Of a stretch of 64,000 nt of DNA, positions 60,421 through 64,000 are shown piece after piece. A program made the translations under genes and the position numbers. The DNA is taken from contig WRMH01000010.1 in the NCBI GenBank assembly GCA_009777235.1, positions 1-64,000 of the forward strand. Reading direction: 5' to 3'. Below the pieces are notes generated by a model. It had not been told where the DNA came from and did no database searches. It was given only the letters and a program-made list of their open reading frames with translations. The stretch's first letter is position 1; every line of letters begins with the position of its first letter. The stretch is from Oscillospiraceae bacterium. GTDB lineage: Bacteria > Bacillota > Clostridia > Oscillospirales > Oscillospiraceae.

Positions 60421-60894
60421 TTATTCGATTTTTAATATTTTAAATTGCAGCTTGCCGATGGGTGCTTCCACCTCTATCGTATCGTCTTTTCTCTTGCCGA
60501 TAAGCTCTCTGCCGATTGGGGAATCGTCTGATATTTTGAGCTGCGCAGGGTCTGCGTCCTGCGATCCCACCATCTCATATGTGAGGTCTTCTTTGCGTTC
60601 AACGTCGAAAACCGTAACCTTGCTGCCCATGCCTATAACATCCGTTTTCTTTGTTACTTTTACAATCTCGGCATTTTCTATGAGGTTTCTTATCTCCGCT
60701 ATTTTTGAGTATAGCTTCCCTTGTTCTGTCTTGGCTTCGTCATATTCGCTGTTTTCTGTCAGGTCGCCAAATGACCTGGCTTCTTTAATCTGCTGTGATA
60801 CTTCCTTTTCGCGAACGGTTGTAAGATAGGTAAGTTCTTCCTTGAGCTCATTGAGCCGTTCTTCGCTCATTTTGTATTTTGCCTCTTTTATCAA
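60421..60894 (-). CDS. greA: Transcript cleavage factor GreA
   Basis: 157 residues, normal length. The start is a TTG at 60894: GGAAGGAG lies 8 nt before it, whereas the first ATG (60870) would cut the coiled coil. N-terminal coiled coil (LNELKEELTYLTTVREKEVS) and a C-terminal FKBP-like domain (ISDDSPIGRELIGKRKDD) are clear. It rescues backtracked RNA polymerase. Confidence 0.95.
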   Translation of the reverse strand: MIKEAKYKMSEERLNELKEELTYLTTVREKEVSQQIKEARSFGDLTENSEYDEAKTEQGKLYSKIAEIRNLIENAEIVKVTKKTDVIGMGSKVTVFDVERKEDLTYEMVGSQDADPAQLKISDDSPIGRELIGKRKDDTIEVEAPIGKLQFKILKIE

Positions 60895-60992
60895 AACAAA
60901 ACACTCCTTCCGTACTTATGTAACGCACAGTTTTTGCGAAACAATATTTGATTACAAGCAAAAAAAGAAAAGCAATTTGTTGCCATAACCTG

Positions 60993-61021
60993 ATTATATG
61001 CCCTGTGCCGCCATTTGTCAA
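60993..61021 (-). promoter_or_regulatory. Perfect-consensus promoter for greA-lysS
   Basis: Minus-strand TTGACA (61021-61016) and TATAAT (60998-60993) are exactly 17 bp apart, directly after the S41 peptidase gene. It predicts a 5' leader of about 92 nt. Confidence 0.92.
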
Positions 61022-61042
61022 CACAAATTTGCTGACGCCGCT

Positions 61043-62260
61043 TTAATCTGTGAGCAATGAGAGCGCTTTTTGAAGCTGCGGGTCATCTTCGTGAGTCAAG
61101 GTGCCCATCAGATATGATATTAACTCATCTTCGCTCATCTTCACAAGATAATCGGGAGTATAACCGCCAATATCGTATAGGCTGATTCGGTTTGGCGTCA
61201 GATAATTGCCCGTCGAAAGATGTACCGCGCCCCCGCCCGAGAGCGTTATGGTGGTCTGCATTCTGTTCTTTCCGGTTGTTTGCTCACCGACGGTAAGCGC
61301 GTAATCATACTCGCTAAGGACAGCGGTAAAATATTCCGCCCCGCTGTATGAATATTCATTGACAAGAACAACGGTCGGCAAATCAATAAAGCTGCTGTCC
61401 GATGTGGTGATTCTCTCCGTTTGATCCGTGCTTATGGAGATGAAAATCTCCCCTTCCGGCAGCAGAAAATCAAGGATTTCCGTCATTTCCGTTACTTTAC
61501 CGCCATTATTTGAGCGAACGTCATAAATAATCGCAACAGCGCCGCGATCTACGAGATTGTTCACGGCTTCAATAAACCCCTGTGCGGCTCCGTCTTCAAA
61601 ATTTCCCAAAGCGACATAACCAATACCGCCCGGCAGCATTTCATAAGCAACCGGGATAGTGTGTATAATGCCATACACTACGGTTATCTCGCTAAAGCTG
61701 CCGTCCGCGCGATATATCGTAAGCAGCGCCGTATCGCCTATCGGACGCCGCAAGGCATTGCGTATCTCCTGCATATCATATCCGGCTATTGCAGCATTGT
61801 CTATTTTTGTTATCACATCCCCTATCACAATGCCGGCAGCTTCCGCGCCCGAATTTGAATATACATTTGTCACTAAAATACCGCCGCGCTCATCGTCGGT
61901 CTGCACTTCAACGCCAATCCCGTGATAGCGGTTATCTGAATTTTCAAGGTAATAGGCGTATGCTTCGGGCGTCATATAAAATGACCAATTGTCATCCAAG
62001 GCGTCAACGATGGCGATCTTCGCTATTTCCAAAAGCTCGTCAATATCGTAATCGCCAATAAATCTTGAAGCGATGATTGCAAGCAGCTCTTCCATATCGC
62101 CCGTGACGCTTGTGATATCGGTACCGTCCGGGGAAGCTGCATCACTTTTTCTATCCGAACCGGTGAAAAACATCACAAAGAGGAACGCGAGCGCGCATAT
62201 CAGAGCCAATATCAACAGCATTAGCACCAGACGCACTTTTAATGACAATTTATTTTCCAT
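61043..62260 (-). CDS. S41-family C-terminal processing peptidase (CtpA-like)
   Basis: 405 residues from the ATG at 62260 (AGGTG 9 nt upstream). One N-terminal membrane helix (about 8-32) anchors the protein outside the cell. A PDZ domain follows (GIGVEVQTDDERGGILVTNVY to about 190) and the protease domain has the catalytic Ser in YSYSGAEYF and Lys in TTGKNRMQ. Such proteases process envelope proteins or cell-wall hydrolases; the gene lies 103 bp after an M23 wall hydrolase. Confidence 0.92.
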   Translation of the reverse strand: MENKLSLKVRLVLMLLILALICALAFLFVMFFTGSDRKSDAASPDGTDITSVTGDMEELLAIIASRFIGDYDIDELLEIAKIAIVDALDDNWSFYMTPEAYAYYLENSDNRYHGIGVEVQTDDERGGILVTNVYSNSGAEAAGIVIGDVITKIDNAAIAGYDMQEIRNALRRPIGDTALLTIYRADGSFSEITVVYGIIHTIPVAYEMLPGGIGYVALGNFEDGAAQGFIEAVNNLVDRGAVAIIYDVRSNNGGKVTEMTEILDFLLPEGEIFISISTDQTERITTSDSSFIDLPTVVLVNEYSYSGAEYFTAVLSEYDYALTVGEQTTGKNRMQTTITLSGGGAVHLSTGNYLTPNRISLYDIGGYTPDYLVKMSEDELISYLMGTLTHEDDPQLQKALSLLTD

Positions 62261-62363
62261 AAGATATGACACCTGTTAGCGGTAAATATTTTCAGCATAG
62301 ATTTTATCTATGGGCGCGGAAAGTATATAAGCATAGTTGCGCAAGCCGCAGTATACTAAGATA

Positions 62364-63611
62364 TTACAGTTTTTCGAGAGGATTGATCCTCGTGCCGTTT
62401 ACGGATACTTCAAAGTGCAAATGCGGACCCGTCGAAACTCCGGTAGAACCGATTAGCCCGATAACCTGACCCTTTGAAACAGAAGCACCCACCGAAACAC
62501 TCCTCGAACTCATATGCGCATACAGCGTCGTCATTCCGTTTCCATGACTGACAACGACATAGTTGCCATATCCCGAATTGTATGTTGATGTAATGACGGT
62601 TCCCGAGTCGGCAGCGTATATGTTAGCTCCGTGCGCTGCGTTTATATCAATGCCGTTATGCATCCTTCTGTCGCCGTATATGGGATGTGTCCTGATACCG
62701 TACGGACTCGTCACCTCTTTGCTGGTGGTGGGCCACATCAGCTCGCCGGTGCCCGTAACCATGGATACGTTAGACTGTGCCTGCTGCTGCTGTTGCCTGA
62801 GTATACGAAGCCTCTCCTCCTCTTGCTTTTTGCGCAGCTCCTCCGCCTTAGCGTTGATTTCCCTTTGTACGCGGTCTTCTTCCTCGATAACGAGTGCGCG
62901 CAATTGCCTTTCGGTCTCAAGATTGTCCTCCATCTGTTTAATGAGGGCATGTGCTTCTTCAAGCTGCATTTCAAGCTCCGCCATCATCAATTCCTGATTG
63001 ACAAGCTCACCGTCAAGTTCTGATTTAGTAATCTCAAGCTCTACCTTTTTTTGCTCGGTCAGATTACGCGAAAGCTGCAGCATTCTATACGAATCCTCAT
63101 CCGCCTGCATTATATCGGAAACAAAATCAAGCCGTGCAAGCAAATCGGAGAAGCTGGTCGAATCAAAGATTATCTCAAGATATGTTATGACGCCGTTTTC
63201 TTCCATGTCGCGGACACGCGCCCTATATCTCCGCAGCTGCTCTTCTTCTCTGTTTTGCGAGACAATGACCTCGTTTTCCTTTTCTCTGATCAGCCTGTTA
63301 TATTCAACAATCGTCGCGTTTATGTTGTCTATTTCAAGGCCCGTGAGCATAATGCGCTGGTCGAGCACTTCTTTTTTGCCTATTTCCGCCATACGTTCAT
63401 ATTCGATCGTATTTATTCTGGAATTTATTTCGCGTTTTTGCCGTTCATACTCTCTTTTTTCTTCTTTAAGTTTGTCTATTTGGGATTGAGTGACGGTGTT
63501 TGAGATCAAAGACGGCGCCGCAAGCGCGTTGATAGCCATCACCGCCACGGAAAGCAGCATTATAACCGCCAAAACTATTGCGACTATCCTAACAAATTTC
63601 TTACTGTTCAT
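62364..63611 (-). CDS. M23 metallopeptidase with coiled coil (EnvC-like murein hydrolase)
   Basis: 415 residues from the ATG at 63611; a TTG at 63626 is an alternative. A signal/anchor helix (about 8-30) is followed by about 230 residues of coiled coil, a short Gln-rich hinge (RQQQQQAQSN) and a C-terminal LytM domain with zinc ligands in MHNGIDINAAHG and GPHLHFEVSVNG, the HxH motif. It lies directly downstream of ftsX, matching FtsEX-activated hydrolases such as EnvC/PcsB (established). The ribosome site GGAGG lies 30 nt before the ATG, with a small hairpin (63619-63635) between. Confidence 0.92.
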   Translation of the reverse strand: MNSKKFVRIVAIVLAVIMLLSVAVMAINALAAPSLISNTVTQSQIDKLKEEKREYERQKREINSRINTIEYERMAEIGKKEVLDQRIMLTGLEIDNINATIVEYNRLIREKENEVIVSQNREEEQLRRYRARVRDMEENGVITYLEIIFDSTSFSDLLARLDFVSDIMQADEDSYRMLQLSRNLTEQKKVELEITKSELDGELVNQELMMAELEMQLEEAHALIKQMEDNLETERQLRALVIEEEDRVQREINAKAEELRKKQEEERLRILRQQQQQAQSNVSMVTGTGELMWPTTSKEVTSPYGIRTHPIYGDRRMHNGIDINAAHGANIYAADSGTVITSTYNSGYGNYVVVSHGNGMTTLYAHMSSRSVSVGASVSKGQVIGLIGSTGVSTGPHLHFEVSVNGTRINPLEKL

Positions 63612-63741
63612 GCTTGTTTCGGGCAAAAAACCCGATACTCACCTCCTTGTGATTGATACTGACCCTGCGGCGTGCCGCGAGGCACTTCTGGATTGTCCTT
63701 ATGCTTTATCTAATTTTTAATATGATATCCAAAAAAGAAGT

Positions 63742-64000
63742 TTATACCTTTAGGTACCTGTTTAAGGCAATGCCGCTGCCGCCAACGCCGACGCTAAATC
63801 CGACGGCAACAAACAAAAGTATTACCTGCACTGTTATATTTGACGAAATCGGAACAAGGCGGATAAATCCCGCAAACTCGGCAACACCCCTTGCGGCGAC
63901 ATCATATAAGCTCCATGTCACTATGTAGGCCGTCAGCGAGCCCAAGAGACCCAAAATAAAGCCCTCTACAATAAACGGCCAGCGTATGAAAGCGTTTGTA
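63742..64000 (-). CDS. ftsX: Cell-division protein FtsX, C-terminal part (cut by window edge)
   Basis: About 86 residues of the C-terminus are visible, continuing past the window: TNAFIRWPFIVEGFILGLLG, a long membrane helix, a loop and a final helix ending in RYLKV. This is the last periplasmic-loop-to-TM4 region of FtsX permease-like proteins. FtsX with FtsE relays a signal across the membrane to an M23 hydrolase, encoded next. Confidence 0.85.
   Translation of the reverse strand, partial: TNAFIRWPFIVEGFILGLLGSLTAYIVTWSLYDVAARGVAEFAGFIRLVPISSNITVQVILLFVAVGFSVGVGGSGIALNRYLKV

Overview
The window reads as a chromosomal segment of an uncultured, anaerobe-like Bacillota (class Clostridia). The signs are strong AGGAGG-type ribosome binding sites, frequent TTG/GTG starts, TTGACA-17-TATAAT promoters, housekeeping clusters of Firmicutes type (smc-ftsY, cdaA-cdaR, yloC-remA-gmk-rpoZ-priA-def-fmt-rlmN-prpC-prkC-rsgA), MEP-pathway isoprenoid genes and a type II-A CRISPR-Cas system. 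No rRNA or tRNA gene was seen. Base composition is intermediate by eye. The genus cannot be named from sequence alone.

Layout. (1) 1-12011 is a hexuronate/xylan utilisation locus arranged around a divergent promoter region (2715-2918). Leftward run a one-TM protein, an intracellular GH10 xylanase, a ThuA-like protein and the start of an SDR dehydrogenase. Rightward run an LplA/LplB/YtcP-type ABC importer, UxaC, a fructuronate/mannonate reductase and a LarA-superfamily protein. The usual next enzyme, mannonate dehydratase (UxuA), is absent here; the LarA homologue keeps the Ni-pincer active-site residues and could epimerise mannonate to gluconate instead. (2) 12012-13855 holds carD-ispD-ispF. 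(3) 13841-21263 is a CRISPR-Cas island bounded by a perfect 21-bp direct repeat. It holds a divergent tracrRNA with its own consensus promoter, a 5'-truncated regulator relic, cas9 (1191 aa), cas1, cas2, csn2, a leader ending in ATTTGAG and 12 identical 36-bp repeats with 11 spacers. (4) 21335-34217 is one long rightward housekeeping operon, from cyclic-di-AMP synthesis through priA, def-fmt and rlmN to the phosphatase/PASTA-kinase pair, rsgA and an HD phosphohydrolase. A Xer-type recombinase (34558-35562) follows a large hairpin. (5) 35683-64000 is all leftward: ftsX, an M23 peptidase, an S41 peptidase, greA-lysS, trmH-dprA-topA, plsX, rnc, two GH94 phosphorylases and an FGGY kinase, then the overlapping smc-ftsY-rdgB-nadD/yqeK-lcp-rsfS-leuS run.

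How the genes fit together. The left locus imports xylan-derived (probably glucuronic-acid-decorated) oligosaccharides, cuts them inside the cell and feeds the uronate into central metabolism. The GH94 pair and kinase do energy-saving intracellular phosphorolysis of disaccharides and are transcriptionally tied to rnc. The most notable module is the II-A CRISPR-Cas island. Its tracrRNA reproduces the S. pyogenes bulge and nexus architecture in a compact form of about 91 nt with a single terminal hairpin, its Cas9 is mid-sized, and its boundaries suggest insertion between ispF and cdaA.
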